Source of the DNA: DSOS01 sp035286585
GTDB lineage: Bacteria; Chloroflexota; Anaerolineae; Anaerolineales; UBA4823
Reading direction: 5' to 3'
NCBI GenBank assembly: GCA_035286585.1
Contig: DATEDC010000006.1
Span: 1 to 12,411 of the forward strand
Length of the DNA stretch: 12,411 nucleotides
How positions within the stretch are numbered: the stretch's first letter is position 1; each line of letters opens with the position of its first letter. This document shows, in pieces, positions 6,135 through 12,411 of this stretch. A program made the translations under genes and the position numbers. A model generated the notes under the pieces. That model searched no databases and was not told the origin of the DNA. It was given only the letters and a program-made list of their open reading frames with translations.

Positions 6135-7022
6135 TTACACCCTCTCAATCTTTACCCATCCCCACAATCCGTAGGGCTTAAAAAGTAAAATCACAGCCAT
6201 AAAAGCCAGGGGAAATATGTCCTTGATACCGCCTGGGATAAATCCGTCCAGATAGCCTCCCGTTAGATTCTGGAGCACTCCGATGATCAACCCGCCAGCG
6301 ATGGCCCCTGGCACCGAGTTCAACCCGCCGAGCACTACCGCCGGCAGTACAAGCAGCCCGAGGTGGCCCACCGAGATGTTCAATCCATTGATGCTGCCCA
6401 GAAAGATGCCTCCCACTCCGGCGGCCATGAAAGCTATCGCCCAGGCAATGGCGTACACAAGCTTAGCGCTCACCCCCAACGAGAGGGCCGCCATTTGATC
6501 GTCTGCGGTGGCCTGCATTGCCAATCCCCAACGGGTGCCCTGAAAGAACCACACGAAGAAAGCCAACAGGATCAGCGAAGCCACAAAGCCTCCCAGAAAC
6601 ACCGGGCTGATAATCAGCGGTCCAATGCGGATGGGCTCCGCCGGGAAGACCGGCGGATCAAACACGACTGTGTCGGTGCCCCAGATCAATCCAACCAGGC
6701 CCCGCAGCAGGAAAGAGAGACCCACGGTGACCATAATAACGGTCAGCACCGGCTTACCGATCAGAGGGCGCAACACCAATCGTTCTACAAGCAGTCCCAG
6801 GATTGCGCCCATGACCAGCGAGCCGAGAACCGCCACCGGAAAAGGTACCCCCCAGTTGTTGTAGAGAGAAAGGCATACGTAAGCGCCGACGAGGGTCAGT
6901 TCGCCCATTGCCAGATTGAGCACGCCGCTGCTCTTGTAGATCAGAGTCCAGCCCAAGGCCACCAGAGCATAAATGCTGCCAACCAGGATACCCGACACCA
7001 GAAGTTGCAATAAGAGTTCCAT
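6135..7022 (-). CDS. livH: HAAT-family ABC transporter permease LivH
   Basis: A 295-residue membrane protein, the usual LivH length, with about 8 hydrophobic helices. Family landmarks are the N-terminal GILVGSIYALVALGWTLIYKSSGVLNLAMGE region (about 11-41), where LivH proteins carry a G-x-I-Y-A-L-x-A-x-G pattern, and the coupling region ATADDQMAALSLGVS near 171-185 that contacts the ATPases. A PAVVLGGLNSVPGAIAGG loop near 227-244 is also typical. ATG is preceded by AGGAG, which overlaps the stop codon of the acyl-CoA synthetase gene 7 bp upstream. Expression is therefore tied tightly to the ligase gene. Confidence 0.94.
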   Translation of the reverse strand: MELLLQLLVSGILVGSIYALVALGWTLIYKSSGVLNLAMGELTLVGAYVCLSLYNNWGVPFPVAVLGSLVMGAILGLLVERLVLRPLIGKPVLTVIMVTVGLSFLLRGLVGLIWGTDTVVFDPPVFPAEPIRIGPLIISPVFLGGFVASLILLAFFVWFFQGTRWGLAMQATADDQMAALSLGVSAKLVYAIAWAIAFMAAGVGGIFLGSINGLNISVGHLGLLVLPAVVLGGLNSVPGAIAGGLIIGVLQNLTGGYLDGFIPGGIKDIFPLAFMAVILLFKPYGLWGWVKIERV

Positions 7023-7029
7023 AGGTCTC

Positions 7030-8988
7030 CTAGCCGCTCACTTCTTCCAGACGCAGGCTGGTTTTGATATTAGCTATCCGCCCGTCTTCATAGGTTATGG
7101 TAGTTTCTATGTGGACGAAATCCTTGCGGGAGTAGAGAGAGTGGACGATATCTTGATACCGTTCCTCCAGAAATCGGCGCCGCAATTTGCGGGTGCGGGT
7201 GAGCTCATCGTCGTCGGCGTCGAAGGCTTTGTAAAGGTTGACGAAGCGCCGGATGCGCGCCGCTTCCGGCAGGTAGCGATTGACCTCGCTGATCGCCTGC
7301 CCAACCAGTTGGTAGACTTCGGGTTTCTGAGATAACTCCATGTAGGAGGTATAGGCGATATTGCGGCTCTCGGCCCACTTGCCAACCACGTTATAGGCCA
7401 TGCAGATGACCGCGGTAACGTAAGGGCGGTGGTCGCCAAGCACCCACGCGTCTTGCAGGTAGGGGCTGAACTTGAGGCGGCTCTCTATATACTGAGGTGA
7501 GAACTTGCTGCCGTTTACCAGGGTCATAATATCCGCAGAGCGATCGAATACAACCAGGTGGCCGTCCCCATCAATAAAACCGGTATCGCTGGAGTACAGC
7601 CATGGGCCACTGTCATCCGATCCCATGCGTAAAGCCTCGGCTGTGGCTTCCGGATTCTTATAGTAGCCCTTGAAGACGGAGGGGCTTTTGGAGATAATCT
7701 CACCCTCCGGGGTGATCTTGACTTCTGTCTCTGGGATCGGTTTGCCCACCGTGTCAAACTTGACGTCATTGTCACGATGCAGGACGGAGATGCCGGCAAT
7801 CTCCGTCTGGCCGTAAATTTGTTTGAGGTTCACTCCGATGGCGTGAAAGAAGCGAAAGTGATCCGGGCCAAGGGCCGCGCCGCCAGAATACGCGTGGCGA
7901 ATCCGAGAAAGACCCAGGTGGTCGCGTAATGAGCGAAACAGCAGCAGTTCGCCAGCAAGACGCAGCAGCCGCCAACCCAGGGAAAGCGGCTGCCGGGCAA
8001 GCTTCCTGTCAGCTACCCGGTAACCGATAGCCATACCGAGCTCGTAGGCCTTGCGCTTCAGAAAAGGCGAATCCAGATAGCGCACCTGGATGTTGCGCAC
8101 CATTTGTTCGTAGATGCGGGGGGGAGCGAAGAGCATGTGAGGGGCAATCTCGCGGATGTTTTCCTGAGCTGTCTCAGGCTCTTCGGGGAAGTTGATAACG
8201 AAGCCAGCCTGTAAACCGCACGAAATAGACATCATCTGCTCCCCAATCCAGGCAAATGGCAAATAGGAGACGAAATCGTCGCTCTGGCGGTAGGCATCAA
8301 CTCTCATCATGTTCTGACCCATCATCAGCATATTGAAGTGGGTCAGTAATGCGCCTTTAGGTTTGGCGGTCGTACCGGAAGTATAGAAGAGGAGGCAAAT
8401 GTCAGCGGCGCGGCCTTGGGCAACCAGGCGGTTGAACAGTTCTGGCTGTTGGGCGTCCAATTCTCGTCCCAAACGCTTGACTTCGTCAAGGCTAATCAAC
8501 ATGGAGTCCGTGTAACGGCGCATCCCTTTGCGGTCATCCCAGATGATGCGCTGGAGTTTTGGACACTGATCGCGAATGGTGAGCCCCTTATCTACTTCCT
8601 CCTGCCCCTCGCCGATCAAGAATTTGGCGTCGCTGTGATCGACGATATATTGCACTTCATCGATCAGGGCATCCTGGAAGAGCCAGACCACTACCCCACC
8701 AACAGCAAGGGTGGCCATCTCAGAAAAGAGACCCTCGGGACGATTATCGCCGATCAGGGCTACCTTTTCCCCTGGCTGAAGGCCAAGCGCCACGAAGCCC
8801 AGCCCAATCTGTTTGACATTTTCAAGATAGTGCCCCCAGGTGATCGGCCGCCAGATGCCAAATTCCTTCTCTCGCAAGGCGATACGCTCTCTCCCCATCA
8901 CGCTGGCAGTGTGGAGCAAGAGCTTTGGCAGCGTCATCTCGCCTGTAAGGGTGATCTCGAGGTGGTGGGGGTTACCGGCGGGTGGCAT
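7030..8988 (-). CDS. Long-chain acyl-CoA synthetase-like AMP-binding ligase embedded in the liv operon
   Basis: A 652-residue ANL-superfamily enzyme expected to activate a carboxylic acid to acyl-AMP and then acyl-CoA in the cytoplasm. Numbered from the ATG at 8988: A3 phosphate loop YTSGTTAKPKG at 202-212, A5 YGQTE at 392-396, A7 SDTG at 467-470, A8 hinge DRSADIMTLVNG at 482-493, and the A10 lysine K601 in TRTRKLRRR. All catalytic elements are present, unlike in the PaaK-like protein downstream. Length and motif style resemble FAA1/FadD15-type long-chain synthetases. The frame can extend to a TTG at 9039 (68-bp overlap with livG), but the ATG at 8988 gives a 17-bp overlap and fits the family N-terminus. 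ATG at 8937 is also possible. Its place between livG and livH suggests that it acts on what the transporter brings in. Substrate chain type is not readable. Confidence 0.92.
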   Translation of the reverse strand: MPPAGNPHHLEITLTGEMTLPKLLLHTASVMGRERIALREKEFGIWRPITWGHYLENVKQIGLGFVALGLQPGEKVALIGDNRPEGLFSEMATLAVGGVVVWLFQDALIDEVQYIVDHSDAKFLIGEGQEEVDKGLTIRDQCPKLQRIIWDDRKGMRRYTDSMLISLDEVKRLGRELDAQQPELFNRLVAQGRAADICLLFYTSGTTAKPKGALLTHFNMLMMGQNMMRVDAYRQSDDFVSYLPFAWIGEQMMSISCGLQAGFVINFPEEPETAQENIREIAPHMLFAPPRIYEQMVRNIQVRYLDSPFLKRKAYELGMAIGYRVADRKLARQPLSLGWRLLRLAGELLLFRSLRDHLGLSRIRHAYSGGAALGPDHFRFFHAIGVNLKQIYGQTEIAGISVLHRDNDVKFDTVGKPIPETEVKITPEGEIISKSPSVFKGYYKNPEATAEALRMGSDDSGPWLYSSDTGFIDGDGHLVVFDRSADIMTLVNGSKFSPQYIESRLKFSPYLQDAWVLGDHRPYVTAVICMAYNVVGKWAESRNIAYTSYMELSQKPEVYQLVGQAISEVNRYLPEAARIRRFVNLYKAFDADDDELTRTRKLRRRFLEERYQDIVHSLYSRKDFVHIETTITYEDGRIANIKTSLRLEEVSG

Positions 8989-9781
8989 ACACTTCGATTT
9001 CTCCAAGATAAGCCTGGATAACGGCCTGATCGGATACAATTTCCTGGGGCACCCCCTCTGCGATCTTAACCCCGAAGTTTAAGACCGCAACCCGGTCCGA
9101 TATATCCATCACCACACCCATATCATGTTCAACCAGCACGCATGTCACTTCCCAACGTGGATCTTCGTTGATGTCGATGATGAAACGAGCCATGTCCTCG
9201 ACCTCTTCCAGGTTCAGGCCAGCCATCGGTTCGTCTAGCAGGAGGAGTTTGGGTTCCAAAGCCAGCGCTCTGGCAAGCTCGACCCGCTTTTGAAGTCCAT
9301 ATGGGAGCATATGGACGACCTGATCGCGCAAGTGTTCGATCTCCAGCAGGTCAACAATGGCCTCTTCGATGAAGTTGCGATGTTGGATTTCCTCCCGAGA
9401 GGCTGGACCAACCCACAAAGCCCCATCGATCAAACCGGTCTTCATATACAGATGACGTCCCAGACGAATGTTATCCAGGACTGTCATGCCTTTGAACAAC
9501 TCGATTTTTTGGAAGGTGCGAGAGATACCCAAGCGAGCGCGATGGTGGGCGCGCAGTCGTGAAATATCCTGGTCGTGAAAGGTAATCGTGCCGCGTTGGG
9601 GTTTGTATAAGCCACTGACGCAATTCAGAAAGGAGGTCTTACCAGCGCCATTTGGACCGATGAGAGAAAATATCTCGCCTTTCCTTACTTCCAGATCAAG
9701 ATCAGTTAATGCCGCGACTCCACCAAACCATAGATGGAGGTCATCCACTTTCAACTGCGTCACGGTTTGTTCGGGCACCAC
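8972..9781 (-). CDS. livG: HAAT-family ABC transporter ATP-binding protein LivG
   Basis: A 269-residue ATPase, first gene of the transporter operon. Walker A GPNGAGKT lies at 42-49, the Q-loop at Q91 (ISRTFQ), the LivG-type signature region LPYGLQKRVE at 159-168 (the family normally has YG(L/D)Q rather than SGGQ), Walker B LLLLDEP at 179-185, and the switch histidine H219 in VLVEHD. It dimerises with LivF on the LivH/LivM channel. The start is one of two adjacent GTG codons (9779-9781 or 9776-9778) preceded by GGGGAG at 3-6 bases; the choice changes the product by one residue. Its end overlaps the synthetase gene by 17 bp. Confidence 0.94.
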   Translation of the reverse strand: MVPEQTVTQLKVDDLHLWFGGVAALTDLDLEVRKGEIFSLIGPNGAGKTSFLNCVSGLYKPQRGTITFHDQDISRLRAHHRARLGISRTFQKIELFKGMTVLDNIRLGRHLYMKTGLIDGALWVGPASREEIQHRNFIEEAIVDLLEIEHLRDQVVHMLPYGLQKRVELARALALEPKLLLLDEPMAGLNLEEVEDMARFIIDINEDPRWEVTCVLVEHDMGVVMDISDRVAVLNFGVKIAEGVPQEIVSDQAVIQAYLGEIEVYATRR

Positions 9782-9849
9782 GGTCTCCCCTGGATATTAG
9801 TGTTTGCGTCTAGGAGAGGTGATAACGATAAATGGAAGGGAATTAAAAA

Positions 9850-9884
9850 AATATAACATAGATTCAATTTGAGAGCAACGTCAA
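9850..9884 (-). promoter_or_regulatory. Candidate promoter of the liv-acyl-CoA synthetase operon
   Basis: In the AT-rich 197-bp gap upstream of livG, two overlapping sigma-70-like pairs can be read on the minus strand: TTGACG (9879-9884) with TATGTT (9855-9860) at 18 bp, and TTGCTC (9873-9878) with TATATT (9850-9855) at 17 bp. The start of transcription would be about 60-65 bases before the GTG. The rest of the gap holds no gene. Confidence 0.45.
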
Positions 9885-9902
9885 AAACGTAAATAGAATC
9901 TA
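9859..9902. promoter_or_regulatory. Inverted half-sites flanking the liv promoter (possible operator)
   Basis: TAGATTC (9859-9865) and GAATCTA (9896-9902) are perfect 7-bp inverted copies separated by 30 bp. They bracket the proposed -35 elements and touch one -10 element. Between them lies ACGTCAAAAACGT (9878-9890). The arrangement could bind a dimeric regulator across several helical turns, but short AT-rich inverted copies can arise by chance. Confidence 0.3.
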
Positions 9903-9971
9903 AAAATCCTGGCTGGTCGAGCGCTTTCCGTCTGGTCATATCGGGGTTGAGACCGTTGTTCCAACAGCCAG
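9901..9971 (-). terminator. Weak candidate terminator after the HIT gene
   Basis: On the minus strand, downstream of the HIT stop, CTGGCTG (9965-9971) can pair with CAGCCAG (9909-9915), followed by GATTTTTA. The loop of 49 bases is long and the stem only 7 bp, so this is a weak candidate. A second small hairpin, GTTCCA/TGGAAC, begins at the last base of the HIT stop codon but has no T-run. Confidence 0.22.
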
Positions 9972-9978
9972 CCTGGAA

Positions 9979-10323
9979 CTAGCCCATCGGGTAGCGCAGG
10001 CGCTGGCCCCCGATCAGGTGCAGATGAAGGTGAAAGACGACCTGGTTGGCGTGTAGACCGGTATTGACGATCAGGCGGTAGCCGCTGTCTTGGATACCTT
10101 CCTGGCCGGCGATCTGCGCGACAACCGTAAGCATGTGACCCGCCAGCGCTTGATCTTCGGCGGTCAGGTCGTTAGTGGAAGCGATGTGGCGGTTCGGGAC
10201 GATCAGGATGTGGGTAGGAGCAACCGGGTGGATATCGCGAAAGGCGGTGACGAGCTCGTCGCGATATACGATTTGGCCGGGCAATTCTCCCGCGATGATT
10301 TTACAAAATATGCAGTCTGGCAC
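9979..10323 (-). CDS. HIT-family (histidine triad) nucleotide-binding protein, HinT-like
   Basis: A 114-residue protein, the usual size of the HINT/PKCI branch, whose members are homodimeric purine-nucleoside phosphoramidases in the cytoplasm. The active-site triad H-x-H-x-H is seen as HLHLHLIGG with H98, H100 and H102. The N-terminal CIFCKI (C4 and C7) suits the zinc-binding form found in many bacteria. NTGLHANQ near 87-94 holds the conserved Asn and Gln next to the triad. The GTG start has AGGAG 6 bases upstream. It lies 39 bp after mtaB on the same strand and is probably translated from the same transcript. The substrate in vivo is unknown for most bacterial members. Confidence 0.93.
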   Translation of the reverse strand: MPDCIFCKIIAGELPGQIVYRDELVTAFRDIHPVAPTHILIVPNRHIASTNDLTAEDQALAGHMLTVVAQIAGQEGIQDSGYRLIVNTGLHANQVVFHLHLHLIGGQRLRYPMG

Positions 10324-10362
10324 TCCAGGCTCCTGTCTGTTCAGGTTGTATTTCCCGAGTCG

Positions 10363-11664
10363 CTAATCTCCGCCGGCAAGCTGGACGATTCCATGCAAGA
10401 CGCCTCCCTGTCGTCTGGTCAGGCGCACCGGGGTGATCTGGTTCCACAGGCGCTGGGGGGCAAGGGCATTCACCCGCAGGTAGTTATCCGCTAAACCGCT
10501 CACCTGCCAGCCCTCGGGCGCTACGGAAGTGGCGCTTTCCCACAGGACAGGCAGCGTTTTTCCAAAGAAGCGCTCCTGGTAAGCCGCGGCGGACTCCTCC
10601 AAAACGAGGCGCATCTGGGCATTGCGCTCTTTGCGCAGTTGCATCGGCACCTGGTATGGCATGCGCGCCGCGGCGGTGCCGGGCCGGGCAGAATAGGTGA
10701 ACACATGACCGGCAGAAAAAGCCGCGGAGCGTACGAAATCCAGGCTCTCGGCGAACTCGGCCAGGCTTTCCCCCGGAAAACCGACGATGATATCAGTGCT
10801 GATGCAAACCTCGGGGATGGCTGCCCGCGCCGCAGAAAGCAGCGCGCCGAAGGAAGCAGGGGTGTATTTGCGGCTCATCCGCCGCAGGGTGGCAGCGCAG
10901 CCAGATTGCAGGGGCAGGTGGAGATGGCGGCACAGGCGTGGGTTTGCCCACAGCTCGAAGAAGCTGGCATCCAGGTCCCAAGGCTCGAGGGAGGACAGGC
11001 GTAGGCGAGGGACATCGGTCTCCCGCAGGATAGCCGCAACCAGGTGGTGGAGATGCAAAGAGGGCGAGAGATCCCGGCCCCAGGAGCCGAGATGTACCCC
11101 GGTGAGGACAACTTCTCGCGCCTGCCCATTGGCCTCAGGGCTGATGGCGGCGCGCACATCTGCCAGCACAGCTTCGATCGGGCGGCTGCGCCCGGCGCCG
11201 CGCGCCACGGTCGTAATGCAAAAGGTGCAGCGATTATCGCAGCCATCCTGAACCTTGAGGAAGGCGCGGGTGCGCAGCCGCGCCCCAGGGACCGGATGGC
11301 GGGCGACGGGCTCCAGGTCGAAAGTTTCGCTGGGCATACCCAGCAAGCCGGGCACCAGGCGGTCTTTCTCGGCGTTAGGCACCACCCGGGCGACGCCAGG
11401 CAGGGAGGCCGCGGCGCGTGGGTTCAGGGTGGACCAGCAGCCGGTGACAACGATCTCCCCAGCGCCCGTGCGGGCTGCCTGACGAATGCGGCTTCGCGAA
11501 TCGGAGGCGGCCGCAGCGGTCACCGCGCAGGTGTTCACCACCGCCAGATCAGCCTGCGCGGCAGTGGACACCAGCTCGTGCCCCAGCAGGTGAAACTGGC
11601 TGGCGTAGCTCTCGATTTCGCTCTGATTCAGGCGGCAGCCGATGGAATCCAGGTAAACCTTCAT
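10363..11664 (-). CDS. mtaB: tRNA (N6-threonylcarbamoyladenosine37-C2)-methylthiotransferase MtaB
   Basis: A 433-residue radical-SAM enzyme of the MiaB/RimO/MtaB family. MtaB inserts a methylthio group at C2 of t6A37 in ANN-decoding tRNAs. Three domains are visible. The N-terminal UPF0004 domain carries cluster cysteines C10, C46 and C76. The radical-SAM core holds C142-x3-C146-x2-C149 (GCDNRCTFC), LTGVHLGSWG near 187-196, HLHLPLQSG near 247-255 and DIIVGFPGE near 291-299. A C-terminal TRAM-like domain runs from about 370 to 430. Length and the N-terminal DSIGCRLNQ signature favour MtaB over MiaB. After the cluster cysteines the sequence is ITTVARGAGRSRP, where most relatives have (I/V)(I/V)P(Y/x)(A/T)RG. 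ATG lies 27 bp after the upstream lipoprotein gene without a strong Shine-Dalgarno. The gene is very G+C rich (44/60 in 11161-11220). Confidence 0.92.
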   Translation of the reverse strand: MKVYLDSIGCRLNQSEIESYASQFHLLGHELVSTAAQADLAVVNTCAVTAAAASDSRSRIRQAARTGAGEIVVTGCWSTLNPRAAASLPGVARVVPNAEKDRLVPGLLGMPSETFDLEPVARHPVPGARLRTRAFLKVQDGCDNRCTFCITTVARGAGRSRPIEAVLADVRAAISPEANGQAREVVLTGVHLGSWGRDLSPSLHLHHLVAAILRETDVPRLRLSSLEPWDLDASFFELWANPRLCRHLHLPLQSGCAATLRRMSRKYTPASFGALLSAARAAIPEVCISTDIIVGFPGESLAEFAESLDFVRSAAFSAGHVFTYSARPGTAAARMPYQVPMQLRKERNAQMRLVLEESAAAYQERFFGKTLPVLWESATSVAPEGWQVSGLADNYLRVNALAPQRLWNQITPVRLTRRQGGVLHGIVQLAGGD

Positions 11665-11691
11665 ACAAATCAGGCTTGCAGATGCGTGGGT

Positions 11692-12351
11692 TCAGGGTTT
11701 GAGGACGACGAAATTATCAAAGTAAATTTCCGTCCCGGGGAGATCGAAAGAGCCGGCGATCAGGCCAACATCCCCGGAGCTGAACTGGCTGTCTTCGTAT
11801 TCAGCCAGCAGTTCGCCGTTGACATACAGGGCGATCTCCTTATCCACGCAATCGGCGCGCAGGTGGTTAGTGGCATTGCCCTGGTTGATCTCGTCGCTGG
11901 GAGGCATAGAATCGGTCCCGATCAACTGCTGTTCGCCAGCGACCACTTTGCCGACGCCGTAATAACCGTCGCTGCTGATGATCATGAAATAGAAGTTCTC
12001 TGCATCCACGTAGCGGCAGATCAGGCCGAAATCGTTGTTGTCATCACCGCCCATCTTGGTGGCATCCACTTCTATGTGAAGGTCGCTGAAATTCAGGCCC
12101 GGGTTGGCCCAGATATCGGTATTTTCTTCGTTGACCAGTATGCGGTAAACGCCATCCTCATAATCGGTTATACCAGCGGCCTCGTCAACACGGTCCCAGC
12201 CGCTCGCCGGGTTGGCAAAGTCGTCCTGGAAGAGGACCTCCGCCCGATCTACCGGCGGCTCAGTGTTTGTGCTGCTGTCGCTAACAACTGCCTGGCAAGC
12301 CAGGGAGACCAGCACCAGGGCGGACAAAAACAGGATGAGGCGTGGCTTCAT
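11692..12351 (-). CDS. Acidic lipoprotein with concanavalin-like (DUF1080/LamG-type) jelly-roll fold
   Basis: A 219-residue predicted lipoprotein. The signal peptide has basic residues, a hydrophobic core and SLAC with C19. Serine at -3 is not the classic lipobox but is tolerable. After an acidic tether comes LFQDDFANPASGWD near 40-53, an opening strand typical of the concanavalin-like domains found in many uncharacterised envelope proteins. It is followed by YEDGVYRI, FGLICRYVDAENFYFMII (about 108-125), the late strands IALYVNGELLAEYED, and a closing TEIYFDNFVVL. The pattern of a first strand DDF, a Y-x-F-x-I strand and a final FDNF strand fits sugar- or surface-binding jelly-rolls, but no catalytic residues can be named. 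It lies first in the group with mtaB and HIT. ATG is preceded by AAGGA at a 6-base spacing. No functional link to tRNA modification is evident. Confidence 0.8.
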   Translation of the reverse strand: MKPRLILFLSALVLVSLACQAVVSDSSTNTEPPVDRAEVLFQDDFANPASGWDRVDEAAGITDYEDGVYRILVNEENTDIWANPGLNFSDLHIEVDATKMGGDDNNDFGLICRYVDAENFYFMIISSDGYYGVGKVVAGEQQLIGTDSMPPSDEINQGNATNHLRADCVDKEIALYVNGELLAEYEDSQFSSGDVGLIAGSFDLPGTEIYFDNFVVLKP

Positions 12352-12395
12352 AGAAAATCCTTCGTAGTAGTGAATTTTCGAGGCAAAGTTTCACA

Positions 12396-12404
12396 ATTTT
12401 AGCA
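12396..12404 (-). promoter_or_regulatory. Extended -10 promoter element upstream of the lipoprotein-mtaB-HIT genes
   Basis: Minus-strand TGCTAAAAT matches an extended -10 (TGn followed by TAAAAT, 5/6 to consensus). The matching -35 would lie beyond the right edge of the window. Transcription would start about 35-40 bases before the ATG at 12351, in an AT-rich leader that carries the AAGGA ribosome-binding site. Confidence 0.5.
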
Positions 12405-12411
12405 TATTTAG

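Noticed and set aside
6363..7013. 216-codon plus-strand frame antisense to livH
   Set aside because: The product is extremely rich in H, Q, R and N, as expected from reading a membrane-protein gene backwards; no family resemblance.
8989..9039. Upstream TTG start for the acyl-CoA synthetase
   Set aside because: It would force a 68-bp overlap with livG, and its leader residues do not resemble the family. The ATG at 8988 is simpler.
11044..12402. 452-codon open frame on the plus strand spanning two minus-strand genes
   Set aside because: It runs antisense through mtaB, the intergenic gap and the lipoprotein gene. Length comes from G+C-rich codon structure, there is no recognisable domain, and it would cross the promoter region of the real genes.
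1..12411. CRISPR arrays, tRNA or rRNA genes, insertion sequences, toxin-antitoxin or phage genes
   Set aside because: No regularly spaced repeats, tRNA-like cloverleaf, rRNA signature, transposase or defence-type protein could be found on either strand by reading.

Overview
The window looks like a chromosomal segment of a Gram-type-uncertain environmental bacterium, most likely a Chloroflexota member (Anaerolineae-like). This is inferred from the mixed style of the proteins: short lipoprotein signal peptides ending in SLAC or PVAC, acidic jelly-roll-like lipoproteins, GTG and TTG starts, and a MtaB-type enzyme with an unusual CITT sequence after the radical-SAM cysteines. No rRNA, tRNA, CRISPR array, transposase or phage gene is visible, so the taxonomic call is tentative.

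Layout. The left edge (2-727) carries two plus-strand genes: the C-terminal end of a small membrane protein and, 6 bp on, a SAM-dependent methyltransferase. Everything else is on the minus strand. Read in the direction of transcription, the right edge holds a lipoprotein gene, mtaB and a HIT-family gene (12351 down to 9979), closely spaced and probably one transcript from a promoter at the very edge of the window. After a 197-bp AT-rich gap with a probable promoter comes the main operon (9781 down to 2796): livG, a long-chain acyl-CoA synthetase-like gene, livH, livM, a branched-chain-amino-acid-type binding lipoprotein, and livF. A LEA2-like lipoprotein gene (2728-2105) and a divergent phenylacetate-CoA-ligase-like gene (1914-733) follow in the same direction. 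They are separated by a 190-bp gap containing a strong inverted repeat. The ligase-like gene meets the methyltransferase gene tail to tail, 5 bp apart.

How the genes may work together. livG/H/M/F plus the binding protein form a complete ABC importer of the hydrophobic amino acid transporter (HAAT) family. The acyl-CoA synthetase sits inside the operon, with its stop codon in the livH ribosome-binding site. This suggests that the imported substrate is a carboxylate activated to its CoA thioester on entry (a fatty, branched-chain or aromatic acid) rather than, or as well as, an amino acid. The downstream PaaK-like protein keeps several adenylate-forming motifs but lacks the usual phosphate-binding loop and the C-terminal catalytic lysine, so its role is open. 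It is the most unusual gene here. Hand counts of single 60-base lines give much lower G+C inside the liv operon (28/60 at 5161-5220 and at 8221-8280) than in the ligase-like gene (39/60 at 901-960) or mtaB (44/60 at 11161-11220), which hints that the transporter block has a different history.
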